NCBI GenBank assembly: GCA_034429195.1
Contig: DAOUGQ010000012.1
Coordinates: 1-64,000, forward strand
Direction of reading: 5' to 3'
Source: UBA4782 sp034429195
Lineage (GTDB): Bacteria; Chloroflexota; Anaerolineae; Anaerolineales; Anaerolineaceae
Length of the DNA: 64,000 bases
Part shown: piece after piece, positions 54,301-63,221 of the stretch
How the letters are laid out: each line of letters opens with the position of its first letter
Numbering within the stretch: position 1 is the stretch's first letter
Made by a program: the position numbers and the translations under genes
The notes under the pieces: model-generated
Told to the model about the DNA's origin: nothing
Databases searched by the model: none
The model's input: only the letters and a program-made list of their open reading frames with translations

Positions 54301-56231
54301 ACCAACATATGCGCGACTCACGTCCTTCTCAACAGCAGAATACCCAAATTCGCCCATTGGGTATGGGTGGGCAAAGACCTGGTGGGCCTGGTGGTGGTCC
54401 AGGGGGTGGACCTCCTGGAATGAGGATGACAGAAAAAGCCCGTGATTTTAAGGGCACCATGAAAGAATTGCTCAAGTATCTGCGCCCTTTCAGGGTATCC
54501 ATAATTATTGTTATGGTTTTGGCAGCTATCTCAACGATCTTTAATATCTTTGGACCCAAAATCCTGGGAAAAGCCACAACAAAGCTATTTGAAGGTGTGA
54601 TGGGGATGATCACCGGCAAAGGCACGGGTATAGATTTTACCTATATTGGTAACATCCTCCTTATCATGGCAGGCTTATACCTTCTTTCTGCCGTGTTTTC
54701 TTACATTCAAGGTTGGGTGATGGCAATTGTGACTGCCAGGATCACTTACCAGTTCAGAAAGGAAATCTCAGAGAAGATCAATCGACTGCCATTGAAATAC
54801 TTTGATGGTGTCAGTCATGGCGAGGTACTATCCCGTATCACCAACGATGTAGATACGATAAGTCAGACAATGAATCAGAGCCTGACTCAGATCATTTCTT
54901 CTGGAGTGACTCTGATAGGCGTCCTCATCATGATGCTTTCGATCAATGTGGTTATGACTTTAATTTCACTTGTAGTGATCCCACTTTCTGTGGTAACTAC
55001 TATGTTTATTGTCAGACGTTCTCAGCATTTCTTCAAACAACAGCAAGATTACCTGGGACATGTCAATGGGCATATAGAGGAGATGTACAGCGGTCATCAG
55101 GTAATGAAAGCCTTCAATGGTGAAGAGAAAAGTGTAACCAAGTTTAATACTTATAATGACGTGCTTTATCACTCTGCCTGGATGTCGCAATTCTTATCCA
55201 GTCTGATGCATCCTGTGATCAACTTTCTGGGCAATGTGAGCTATGTCGTTGTTTCCATTCTGGGAGGTTGGTTAGCGATCCGTGGCGCCATCACAGTGGG
55301 TGACATACAGGCATTCATTCAATATGTACGTTCTTTCAACCAACCTGTTACACAACTGGCTACCATTTCTAATGTGTTGCAACAAACCGCTGCGGCAGCT
55401 GAACGTGTATTTGCGTTCTTGAATGAAGCTGAAGAAATTCCTGAAACAAGCAATCCGATCCAGCCTGCCAGTGTTAAAGGAGAGGTTGAATTCAGCCACG
55501 TTCACTTTGGATATACCCCTGACAAAGTGATTATCAATGATTTTTCAGCTCGCGTTTACCCGGGGCAGCGCATTGCGATTGTTGGGCCAACTGGTGCAGG
55601 CAAGACAACCATGGTCAAATTGCTGATGCGTTTTTATGATGTGAACAGCGGAGCCATACTCATCGATGGACATAATATTCAAGACTTTACCCGCAATGAC
55701 CTACGAAAGATTTTTGGTATGGTATTGCAGGATACCTGGTTATTCAATGGCACTATTATGGAAAATATCCGATATGGGCGACCGGAGGCGACCGATCAAG
55801 AGGTGATCGCAGCAGCAAAGTCTGCTCATGTGGATCATTTCATTCACACCCTCCCTGGAGGGTACGAGATGGTGCTGAATGAAGAAGCATCAAACGTCTC
55901 TCAGGGGCAGAAGCAGTTATTAACTATAGCACGGGCTATCCTGGCAGACCCACATATCCTGATCCTCGATGAAGCAACCAGTTCTGTAGATACCCGTACT
56001 GAAATACTTATCCAGCGGGCAATGGCTACCTTGATGCAAGGGCGCACCAGCTTTGTGATAGCTCACCGACTTTCTACTATTCGTGATGCTGACCTGATTC
56101 TGGTGATGTGCGATGGTGATATTGTCGAACAAGGCAATCATGAGGAATTGCTGGCAAAGCATGGCTTCTATGCTGAGTTATATAACAGCCAATTCGAAAC
56201 GGCTATAATCGGAGCTACAGTTGAGGTGTAA
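54297..56231 (+). CDS. Heterodimeric ABC exporter subunit with canonical catalytic site
   Basis: 644-aa partner of the previous protein. A Gly/Pro-rich N-terminal tail (~residues 20-45, PGG repeats) precedes six membrane helices. ATPase: Walker A GPTGAGKTT, signature NVSQGQKQL, Walker B ILDEATSSVD with catalytic Glu, H-loop AHRLST. Complete catalytic residues here and degenerate ones in the partner give one hydrolytic site per dimer. Likely exports drugs, lipids or peptides under MarR control. Confidence 0.94.
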   Translation: MNQHMRDSRPSQQQNTQIRPLGMGGQRPGGPGGGPGGGPPGMRMTEKARDFKGTMKELLKYLRPFRVSIIIVMVLAAISTIFNIFGPKILGKATTKLFEGVMGMITGKGTGIDFTYIGNILLIMAGLYLLSAVFSYIQGWVMAIVTARITYQFRKEISEKINRLPLKYFDGVSHGEVLSRITNDVDTISQTMNQSLTQIISSGVTLIGVLIMMLSINVVMTLISLVVIPLSVVTTMFIVRRSQHFFKQQQDYLGHVNGHIEEMYSGHQVMKAFNGEEKSVTKFNTYNDVLYHSAWMSQFLSSLMHPVINFLGNVSYVVVSILGGWLAIRGAITVGDIQAFIQYVRSFNQPVTQLATISNVLQQTAAAAERVFAFLNEAEEIPETSNPIQPASVKGEVEFSHVHFGYTPDKVIINDFSARVYPGQRIAIVGPTGAGKTTMVKLLMRFYDVNSGAILIDGHNIQDFTRNDLRKIFGMVLQDTWLFNGTIMENIRYGRPEATDQEVIAAAKSAHVDHFIHTLPGGYEMVLNEEASNVSQGQKQLLTIARAILADPHILILDEATSSVDTRTEILIQRAMATLMQGRTSFVIAHRLSTIRDADLILVMCDGDIVEQGNHEELLAKHGFYAELYNSQFETAIIGATVEV

Positions 56232-56235
56232 CCGG

Positions 56236-56264
56236 TTGTCTTGTCCGGTAGTGGTATGTATGAT
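56236..56264 (+). promoter_or_regulatory. tRNA-Ser promoter
   Basis: TTGTCT (56236-56241) and TATGAT (56259-56264) with a 17-nt spacer; start near 56271, 26 nt before the first tRNA. Confidence 0.6.
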
Positions 56265-56296
56265 AGAATTCGAAGGCACCGGTTACTACCGAACCT

Positions 56297-56381
56297 GGAG
56301 GGATGGCCGAGAGGCTTAAGGCGCCTGTCTTGAAAACAGGTATGGTGAAAGCCATCGTGGGTTCGAATCCCGCTCCCTCCG
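56297..56381 (+). tRNA. tRNA-Ser (anticodon UGA)
   Basis: Acceptor GGAGGGA pairs with TCCCTCC, discriminator G at 56381. Anticodon stem CCTGT/ACAGG (56324-56328, 56336-56340), anticodon TGA at 56331-56333, long variable arm as in type II tRNAs, T arm GTGGGTTCGAATCCCGC. No CCA is encoded (GCT follows). Confidence 0.96.
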
Positions 56382-56392
56382 CTGGAGCGACT

Positions 56393-56481
56393 GGGGAGGT
56401 GCCAGAGAGGCCGATTGGGCTCGCCTGCTAAGTGAGTGCTGGGCTTAAACTCAGCCGCGGGTTCGAATCCCGCCCTCCCCG
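56393..56481 (+). tRNA. tRNA-Ser (anticodon GCU)
   Basis: Acceptor GGGGAGG pairs with CCTCCCC, discriminator G at 56481. Anticodon stem CTCGC/GTGAG (56420-56424, 56432-56436), anticodon GCT at 56427-56429, long variable arm, T arm CGGGTTCGAATCCCG. No encoded CCA. 11 nt after the UGA gene and surely co-transcribed. Its last 11 bases begin the downstream tandem repeat. Confidence 0.96.
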
Positions 56482-56640
56482 CTAAGACACCTGAAAGGGT
56501 GTCTTTTTTTATAACAGGTTTGAACCCTATCGAAGGGCATTCTCGCCCTCCCCGCTAAGACACCTGAAAGGGTGTCTTTTCTTATAACAGGTTTGAACCC
56601 TATCGAAGGGCATTCCCGCCCTCCCCGCTAAGACACCTGT
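56471..56640 (+). repeat. 73-bp tandem repeat of tRNA 3' end plus terminator
   Basis: Units start at 56471, 56544 and 56617 (period exactly 73). Each begins with the tRNA-Ser(GCU) 3' end CGCCCTCCCCGCT and AAGACACCTG; the first two also carry the full terminator hairpin and a GGTTTGAACCC stretch resembling a T arm. The third is cut after ~24 bp. Unit 1 is the authentic tRNA end; units 2 and 3 lie outside any complete tRNA. Confidence 0.9.
56484..56510 (+). terminator. Terminator of the tRNA-Ser transcript
   Basis: AAGACACC (56484-56491) pairs with GGTGTCTT (56498-56505), followed by a T-run to 56510. A second copy with an interrupted T-run lies at 56557-56583. Confidence 0.88.
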
Positions 56641-56728
56641 GAAATCAGGTCTATTATTAATTCATCTGCTGGTTTTATCGAGTGATGAAATTAGGAACAC
56701 TTTTTTACATAAACACGAACGAATTGCC

Positions 56729-59269
56729 TTAAAAATTCATACCCAGCTCACCTGTTCTCAACAGGTAGGTAAAAACATTTACCAGCACTGGGTCAAAATG
56801 CTTGCCAGATTGTTCACAGATATATTCGATGGCTTGTTCATACGACCAGGCTTTACGATAAGGCCTATCAGTAGTCAAAGCATCGAAAACGTCTGCCAGT
56901 GCAAACATGCGGGCTGACAAAGGAATATCTGACCCTTTCAAACCGCGGGGATATCCGCTTCCATCCCATTTTTCATGATGACAATAAGGGATGTCTAAAG
57001 CTGGACGCAAATATTCAATGGGATAGAGCATATCATACGCCAATTGAGGGTGACGTTTCATTATCTCTCGCTCATCTTCTGTAAGGCTTCCTGCTTTTAA
57101 CAGGATATTATCTGGAACTCCCAATTTACCAATGTCGTGCAAGAGTGCTCCGCGCCAGATATGGACTATCTTTTCTTCATTGATTCCCAGGCGGCGCGCA
57201 AGCCGTAACGTAAGTTCTGTTACTCGTCGAGTATGGTTTTCCGTTTCTTTATCACGCATATCAAGGGCTTTTGACCAACCCTCAATCGTTGCGTTGTAAG
57301 CCACTGCCAGATCATGATTAGACTGTTGCAAACTTTCGAACATAGTGGCGTTATCCATTGCGATCGCCACCTGCCCAGCGAGAGTATCCAAAAAATCAAA
57401 CCATTCTTTTTCAGGGGCTAAAGCAGTTCTATGGAATACTTCAAGAACACCTTTTACTTCATTTTTTACAATTAGCGGTACAGCATAATGTGCAATGAAT
57501 CCCTCTTCGGGAATTTCGAGAATGCGTGCACATTTGAAATCAGCTGACGGGGTATTATCTGAGATTCCAATTATTTTTCTTTTAAGCGCAGCCTGACCTG
57601 CGTGACCCTCACCCATGCGAGCCCGAAATTTATGGGAGGCGGACGAGTTGAAGCCTAATCCGGTGATGAACTCTAGATTCTGAGTCTGTGGATCAAATTG
57701 CAAAACATCTGCCGCATCAACATGAAGTTGAAGGGTGATATGACTTAATAAAGTATCCAGGAGCAAGTGAAGGTCAAGAGTTGAGCTTATTGCTTGATCG
57801 ATATCATGTAGAGTGGATAGATGTTTCAATTGTCTTTGGGTTTGATCGTGTAATCTGGCACGATGGATAGTATTTCCAGCGATCTCAGAGACCGTAGTAA
57901 ACAGGCGAACGTCTTCTTCACCCCAATGGTGTGGGATTTGTTTTGCAACGTATAAAACACCAATGGTTTCCATTTCTGCTCGAATGGGTACACAAATTCC
58001 TCCCCATCCTTCTGGTACCTCATTTATGGTTCCTTTATAAATCAATGGATCCCGCCTGAATTCTGGAGAGACATGTACTTCACCAGTTTTATAAACTGTT
58101 CCAGCTATTCCTTCTCCTATTGTCATGTTTGGTTTCTTTAGTTGGGTAAACCACCCACTCGCAACGGTATGTTCGAAGTTCCTTGAATGGTTATCATACA
58201 ACCATATGGCACCTGTGTCAGTTTCTGCCATGCTCAGAGTTTCTTTAAGGAGGTGGGGAAGTATTTCATCCAGGGTTTGTGCACCGCGCAAGATTGTTGA
58301 TATACGGTTGACCGCTTTCTGGTATGTCAGTTGCTTCTTGATCTCTTCTTCTGCCAGTTTGCGTTCAGTAATGTCTTTTGCTGCGCCATAAACACCGATA
58401 CATTCACTGGTTTGTTCATCAATAACAGGACGAGCATAAACACTTAACCATACCAGAGAACCATCTTTTTTAAATGTCCGAATTTCAGAAATGATCGATT
58501 GGTTGGAACGCAACTTTTCTTGGTCATGGTCATCTATTATCAGATCATCTGGGTGGAGAATAGTCCGCCATCCCCCCCGCGCGTTATATTCTTCCATTGT
58601 GTAACCTGTGATATTCTCGAACGCACCAGCAGTCCAGATTAAGAACGATTGCCCTTCTTTTCCAAAACGGCTCTCAAACATATAATCAGATGCAATGGAA
58701 GAGATCATCTGATAACGTTTTTCACTTTCGAAGAGCGCTTTTTGTGCCAGTTTCTGTTCTGTTATATCGCGACAAATTCCCTGATACCCTGTCAATTTGC
58801 CTTTATCATTCATTCTTGGAGTGATCCGATCAGATATCCAAATATAATCATTTTTGGCAGCATTCCATGCGCGATAAACTCGATCGACGGGACTTTTTTC
58901 GGTCAGTAAAGTTTTCTCAGAGTTTAAAAATTGGGGAAGATCATCCGGATGGATCAATTTTATTATCGAGTTGTAAAAAGATCTGGGATCAGAATTTAGC
59001 TCTTTAATATTTTTTTCTAAACCAAAAATTTTACTGACCTGAGGACTTAAGAAAATCACCTTTCTTACAGAAAGATCGTCATTCAAAGCGACTTGATAAA
59101 TAAAGTCGGATCCATTTTCGATCAGCAAGCGAAATCTGTCTTCACTTTCCCGTAATTTATTTTCGGCTCGTTTTTGTGAAGTAATATCTGTTAGCGAAAT
59201 TAGTAATTGTTTTACACTTCCATCATCGTTACTTAATAGAGAAGTTGCCCGTTGTTGTACCAAATCCAA
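56729..59269 (-). CDS. C-terminal part of frameshifted PAS/GAF/HD-GYP sensor
   Basis: 846-codon frame. Order: end of a PAC motif (1-35), PAS (~44-170), PAS (~180-305), GAF (~320-470), GAF (~485-640), HD-GYP (~650-840). The HD-GYP domain is intact: HDIGKLGVPD (H711, D712), HHEKWDGSGYP (764-774), LADVFDALTTDRPYR. Such domains degrade cyclic di-GMP. The frame begins with a TTG in the middle of a PAC motif whose first half is encoded in the overlapping upstream frame, so this is not a natural start. No membrane segment; cytoplasmic. Confidence 0.88.
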   Translation of the reverse strand: MDLVQQRATSLLSNDDGSVKQLLISLTDITSQKRAENKLRESEDRFRLLIENGSDFIYQVALNDDLSVRKVIFLSPQVSKIFGLEKNIKELNSDPRSFYNSIIKLIHPDDLPQFLNSEKTLLTEKSPVDRVYRAWNAAKNDYIWISDRITPRMNDKGKLTGYQGICRDITEQKLAQKALFESEKRYQMISSIASDYMFESRFGKEGQSFLIWTAGAFENITGYTMEEYNARGGWRTILHPDDLIIDDHDQEKLRSNQSIISEIRTFKKDGSLVWLSVYARPVIDEQTSECIGVYGAAKDITERKLAEEEIKKQLTYQKAVNRISTILRGAQTLDEILPHLLKETLSMAETDTGAIWLYDNHSRNFEHTVASGWFTQLKKPNMTIGEGIAGTVYKTGEVHVSPEFRRDPLIYKGTINEVPEGWGGICVPIRAEMETIGVLYVAKQIPHHWGEEDVRLFTTVSEIAGNTIHRARLHDQTQRQLKHLSTLHDIDQAISSTLDLHLLLDTLLSHITLQLHVDAADVLQFDPQTQNLEFITGLGFNSSASHKFRARMGEGHAGQAALKRKIIGISDNTPSADFKCARILEIPEEGFIAHYAVPLIVKNEVKGVLEVFHRTALAPEKEWFDFLDTLAGQVAIAMDNATMFESLQQSNHDLAVAYNATIEGWSKALDMRDKETENHTRRVTELTLRLARRLGINEEKIVHIWRGALLHDIGKLGVPDNILLKAGSLTEDEREIMKRHPQLAYDMLYPIEYLRPALDIPYCHHEKWDGSGYPRGLKGSDIPLSARMFALADVFDALTTDRPYRKAWSYEQAIEYICEQSGKHFDPVLVNVFTYLLRTGELGMNF

Positions 59270-60723
59270 CTGCCATCTTTCTTTTTGAATCTGTACTCAA
59301 TCTGATGGGGAGCTCCAGTTTCCTTGCTTTCATTCCATGCATCGATAACTAAATGGCGATCTTCTGGATGTATCCAGCCTAGAATTGTCTCAGAGTTCTG
59401 CAGTTCTTCGATAGAAAATCCAAAAAGGTCAAGGCGATTGATAAACATGAACCTATTTGTTTGAATATCAAATGTATAAATAATATCTGGTGAGTTCTCA
59501 AGGACGCTGCTTAATAAGTGCTCGTTTTCCTGTAGAGCTACCTCTGCCTGTTTACGTTTGGTGATATTAACTGCCATGATGAGAGCATAATCCCTGCCCT
59601 TGAAATGAAGAGATTGCAGTGATACCAGCCCGGTTATAAGTTTCCCAGATTTAGTTCGGAAAACCAGTTCAACGTTATTGACTTCGCCTTGCTCAGATAA
59701 TATTTGATACAGCCGCAATCTATGGTCTGGATTAGTATAAATTTCCAGATCAAGCGTTGTGTGCCCGATTATCTCTTCAGGGGAGAATTCCAACATGCTG
59801 GTAAAACTGTCATTCACCTCTACACATATTCCCTCCGGAATAGTCGTTATCAACATGGCTGCAGGATTATATTTGAAGGTTCTAAAGAAAACCTCTTGAG
59901 TTTCTTTTAACTGTTTTTCTAATTGTTTGCTTTTTGTAATGTCATAGGTTGTACCAGTAAAGCGAACCGGTTTGCCTGTTTCGCTGAGAATGGCTTCTCC
60001 GCGAATCTGTATATAACGAACGGAATTATCGGTCGTTAGGATTCGAAAATTGCACTCATCAGCATAGCCAGTCTTTTGAAGTTCCACAAGGAATCTTTTT
60101 ACAGTTTTACGGTCATCAGGATGGATTAATTTCAAGAATGATGCAGATGTATGGGTAAAAGACGCTGGTGAAATGCCAAAGATATCAAACATTTCATCGG
60201 AAAAATATAGTTTTTGGGTGGAACTGTCAAATTCCCAACAACCTAAATTGGCAATTCGCTGTGCTTCTAATAACCGGCGTATTTCATCGACAATACTATC
60301 TTTAGCAAGTTTTTGTTCGGGAACTTCGGTGATCAGGATACAGACCCCATCGTTCGAGGGATAAACGCTATTTTTGTATTGTTTTCCCCATGGACTATTT
60401 TTCCCTTCGAGAATGACAGTAGCCTGAGTGTCCTGGGCACTTTCTATTGCTTTAATAAATGCTGTGTCTTTTATTTCTGGAAATACATCTAACAGGTTCT
60501 TACCAACCAGATCATCTGTGTTTCGTTTAAGTGCCTTAACTGCCTGAACATTGGCATAAAGGAAAACTAGATTCTTGTCTACTAATAAAAAACCATCTGG
60601 TAGATGATCGAGAGCAGTTGAAAAACTTCTTATCGAAAAATTTTGTAAATCTGTTCTTTCATTTTGTTTTTTCTTGTCATTTGCTTCTTGCCAATAATTA
60701 CCTGTTAATTGCACATCCTGCAC
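59233..60723 (-). CDS. N-terminal part of frameshifted PAS/GAF/HD-GYP sensor
   Basis: 496-codon frame holding the natural start. Four PAS domains: ~30-135 (DHLPDGFLLVDKNLVFLYAN), ~148-270 (ending in a PAC TYDITKSKQ), ~275-395 (VNITKRKQ) and a fourth from ~400 that reaches KKDGSWIW and then runs out of frame into eight unrelated residues and a stop. Adding one base near 59258 continues the PAC motif as WIWVQQRATSLLS in the next frame. The joined protein would be ~1330 aa with six PAS, two GAF and one HD-GYP domain. Confidence 0.86.
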   Translation of the reverse strand: MQDVQLTGNYWQEANDKKKQNERTDLQNFSIRSFSTALDHLPDGFLLVDKNLVFLYANVQAVKALKRNTDDLVGKNLLDVFPEIKDTAFIKAIESAQDTQATVILEGKNSPWGKQYKNSVYPSNDGVCILITEVPEQKLAKDSIVDEIRRLLEAQRIANLGCWEFDSSTQKLYFSDEMFDIFGISPASFTHTSASFLKLIHPDDRKTVKRFLVELQKTGYADECNFRILTTDNSVRYIQIRGEAILSETGKPVRFTGTTYDITKSKQLEKQLKETQEVFFRTFKYNPAAMLITTIPEGICVEVNDSFTSMLEFSPEEIIGHTTLDLEIYTNPDHRLRLYQILSEQGEVNNVELVFRTKSGKLITGLVSLQSLHFKGRDYALIMAVNITKRKQAEVALQENEHLLSSVLENSPDIIYTFDIQTNRFMFINRLDLFGFSIEELQNSETILGWIHPEDRHLVIDAWNESKETGAPHQIEYRFKKKDGSWIWYNNGQLLY

Positions 60724-60881
60724 TGTATACTCCTAAAATGCTACCAACAAAATGCGAATTCTGTAACAACTGTGCTTTTTGCTAAGATGTAAATAACCAG
60801 AATGCAGCGGAATTACAGTCGGGTGCTATTTTAACACAAAACTAAATAAATTCTCAGTGGGTATTCATTTTTGTAAGTGTC

Positions 60882-61529
60882 TCAATAGATCATCTCACCG
60901 GAAATTAACTGAATAGAATGCCCAATATATATCCATTTTGGCTTTGCAGCCTGTAGGATTAATAAACTGATTGAAAGCTGATTCCAATTGGTAGCTAGTA
61001 AACTTTGTAAACCGGGTTGAGGAAAACCACCCAGCAGGTCACCAGCAAAAACTATTCCTTCTTCTAATTTAACACAGGTATGCCCAGGTGTGTGACCAGG
61101 GGTGTGAAGTATTGATGCTTCAAGGCCATATTGTTCCAAAGTATCACCATCTTCACACACAAAATCTGGTGGGGTTGGTGGAAGGGGGTGGAAATGGTTG
61201 AGTGCTTTTTGGACGGGAGGGTAAATAAAGCCATACCTGCGTGTGGTCCCCAGTGGCGAAAAACCTGCCGTCATGCTTACAGCATCATCTATATGTACTC
61301 CGATTAATGCACCTGTAATTTTTCGCAATTCAGATGCGCTGCCATAGTGATCATAATGGGCATGTGTGATCCAGATCAGTTTCAGATCGTCTCTTCCCAA
61401 CGCTTTCATTTTTTTGAGAATTCGATTTTGTTGGTCAGGAGAACCACTATCGATCAAGAACATACCACGGGTGGTTTCGATCAGGAAGGCTATTCCCCAC
61501 CCACACGGTATTGGATGAACTTTCATCAC
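60882..61529 (-). CDS. Metallo-beta-lactamase fold hydrolase
   Basis: 215-aa protein with the MBL metal motif THAHYDHYG (HxHxDH), downstream His in HTPGHTPGHT, Asp in VFAGDLLGG and His in IYIGHS. The variant fits general MBL hydrolases (glyoxalase II or lactonase-like) rather than a beta-lactamase. No signal peptide, single gene. Substrate unknown. Confidence 0.9.
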   Translation of the reverse strand: MMKVHPIPCGWGIAFLIETTRGMFLIDSGSPDQQNRILKKMKALGRDDLKLIWITHAHYDHYGSASELRKITGALIGVHIDDAVSMTAGFSPLGTTRRYGFIYPPVQKALNHFHPLPPTPPDFVCEDGDTLEQYGLEASILHTPGHTPGHTCVKLEEGIVFAGDLLGGFPQPGLQSLLATNWNQLSISLLILQAAKPKWIYIGHSIQLISGEMIY

Positions 61530-61712
61530 TACCTTCTAAGAAACTAATAGCTACACACTCAAGAAAACTGATGCAATAAGATCTGCGACGATCGAAAAAT
61601 GTAAAGGGTTTCCATCCATATTGGTTGTAATGAAGTATCCCAGGCTGATGTATTGCTGATGCAAGAGCTTAAGATCATTTGAGTGCGCCTGAGCCATGAG
61701 TATTGACCCACA

Positions 61713-63221
61713 TCAGTCATTATCATGGATCCCCTTGGCGATCATTTTGGCAATCTCAACGATGATCAACAGTAAAATAGCAATCCCTGCAATGACACCC
61801 CATTCCATCAACGATAATGGAACGATTCCCAGCACATTCCGCAAACCGGGGATCAGAAATGCGATCAATGCTGTTGCCAACCCCGCAAGGATCGTCCAAA
61901 ATAATGGTTTGTTTTCGCGTAAGGGCACCATCTTCCAGATTGGTCGGCGCATGGATCGATATGCAAAGATATAGATCATAGAATTGATCGCAAAGCTTGC
62001 AAAAACCATACTGCGCCCTTCTGTTACATTACCGTGAATTGTGCTGAAGTGATTGAAGATTAAAAGAGCAAATACTGAACTCACAATGCTGATCACACCA
62101 ATGAGACTTAAGCCCAGATGGGTCAGGATAGGGGCATCCTTTGACTTGGGCGGTTCATCCATGATGCCCCTTTCTTTGGGTTCGAATCCCAACACAATAT
62201 CTGATGGCCCATCACAGATCAGATGGATCCATAGGATTTGTGCCACTGCCAGAGGTGCCGGCCATTGCAATACCATCGCAATGAAGATCGTTAAGACTTC
62301 TGCGAAGGAATTGGAAAGAGTGTATGCCACTACTTTACGGATGTTTTGGAAGATGGTGCGTCCTTCCTCAACTGCTGCTACTACGGTGCGGAAGTTGCTA
62401 TCCAGAAGAACAAGGTCTGCAGTTTCTTTTGCTACATCGGTAGCAGAGTCAACAACCACACCAATGTTGGCTCGCTTCAAGGCTGGAGCATCATTCACCC
62501 CATCACCGATCATGGCAGTTACCTGATTGGTGCCCTGTAATGCTTTGATAATACGAAGTTTATCGTTTGACCGGATTCGAGCGAATACCGCCACATGATT
62601 CACCAGTTGTTGAAGCTGGTTGTCGTCGAGTTGTGTCATCTCCTCGCCATCGATGATTTTGTCGCCATCACGGATTAAGCCAATGTTGCGACCAATGCGT
62701 TCTGCAGTTTTTCGATAATCTCCTGTGATCATGCAAACTCTAATTCCAGCATGCTGGGCAACTTTTACCGCATCGACCACACCTTCACGTATGGGGTCTT
62801 CCATGCCAAGTAATCCAACCCAAATATAACCTGTATGGTCTTCCAATATCCCCAGAGGGCGGTACGCCAATCCAAGCAATCGAAGCCCTTCGCCAGCCCA
62901 TTCATCGATCTGAGAAAGGATACGTTTTTTCACATTCTGGTCGATCTGGCACATTTCCAACACAATCTCTGGTGCACCTTTGAGAAAGTTGAAGCTACCT
63001 TGCCCATTCACTTTATTGGCAGTGATCATGTACTTGGTTTCACTGGTAAAAAGTTCTTCTGCCAATCTTTCAGATTCATCAAACCTATCTTGAATATTGT
63101 TAACCCCATTTTGAGATTGCGCATATTCCCACAAAGCAACATCTACAGGGCCTTCCAGGTTATTGCAGAGTATCATAGTTTCAAGAGCACGTTCACGGTC
63201 TGTAAGCTCAACGTGGTTCAC
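61713..63221 (-). CDS. C-terminal part of frameshifted P2-type cation ATPase
   Basis: 502-codon frame with the nucleotide-binding domain (KGAPEIVLEMC), hinge (MITGDYRKTAERIG), TAMIGDGVNDAPALKRANIGV, and six C-terminal helices. In M5 the Asn and Glu (SNSFAEV) of Ca2+ ATPases are kept; in M6 the pattern is HLICDGPSDIVLGFEP, where Ca2+ pumps have NLVTDG. The frame opens just after the DKTGT motif encoded in the overlapping frame, so its ATG is not the true start. Confidence 0.9.
   Translation of the reverse strand: MNHVELTDRERALETMILCNNLEGPVDVALWEYAQSQNGVNNIQDRFDESERLAEELFTSETKYMITANKVNGQGSFNFLKGAPEIVLEMCQIDQNVKKRILSQIDEWAGEGLRLLGLAYRPLGILEDHTGYIWVGLLGMEDPIREGVVDAVKVAQHAGIRVCMITGDYRKTAERIGRNIGLIRDGDKIIDGEEMTQLDDNQLQQLVNHVAVFARIRSNDKLRIIKALQGTNQVTAMIGDGVNDAPALKRANIGVVVDSATDVAKETADLVLLDSNFRTVVAAVEEGRTIFQNIRKVVAYTLSNSFAEVLTIFIAMVLQWPAPLAVAQILWIHLICDGPSDIVLGFEPKERGIMDEPPKSKDAPILTHLGLSLIGVISIVSSVFALLIFNHFSTIHGNVTEGRSMVFASFAINSMIYIFAYRSMRRPIWKMVPLRENKPLFWTILAGLATALIAFLIPGLRNVLGIVPLSLMEWGVIAGIAILLLIIVEIAKMIAKGIHDND

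Noticed and set aside
56471..56640. CRISPR array
   Set aside because: Only three directly abutting units with no variable spacers, the last truncated; units contain a tRNA end and a terminator, and no cas genes are near.
56297..56640. Integrated element at the tRNA-Ser genes
   Set aside because: No integrase or foreign gene block lies between the repeated tRNA ends; they follow each other directly.
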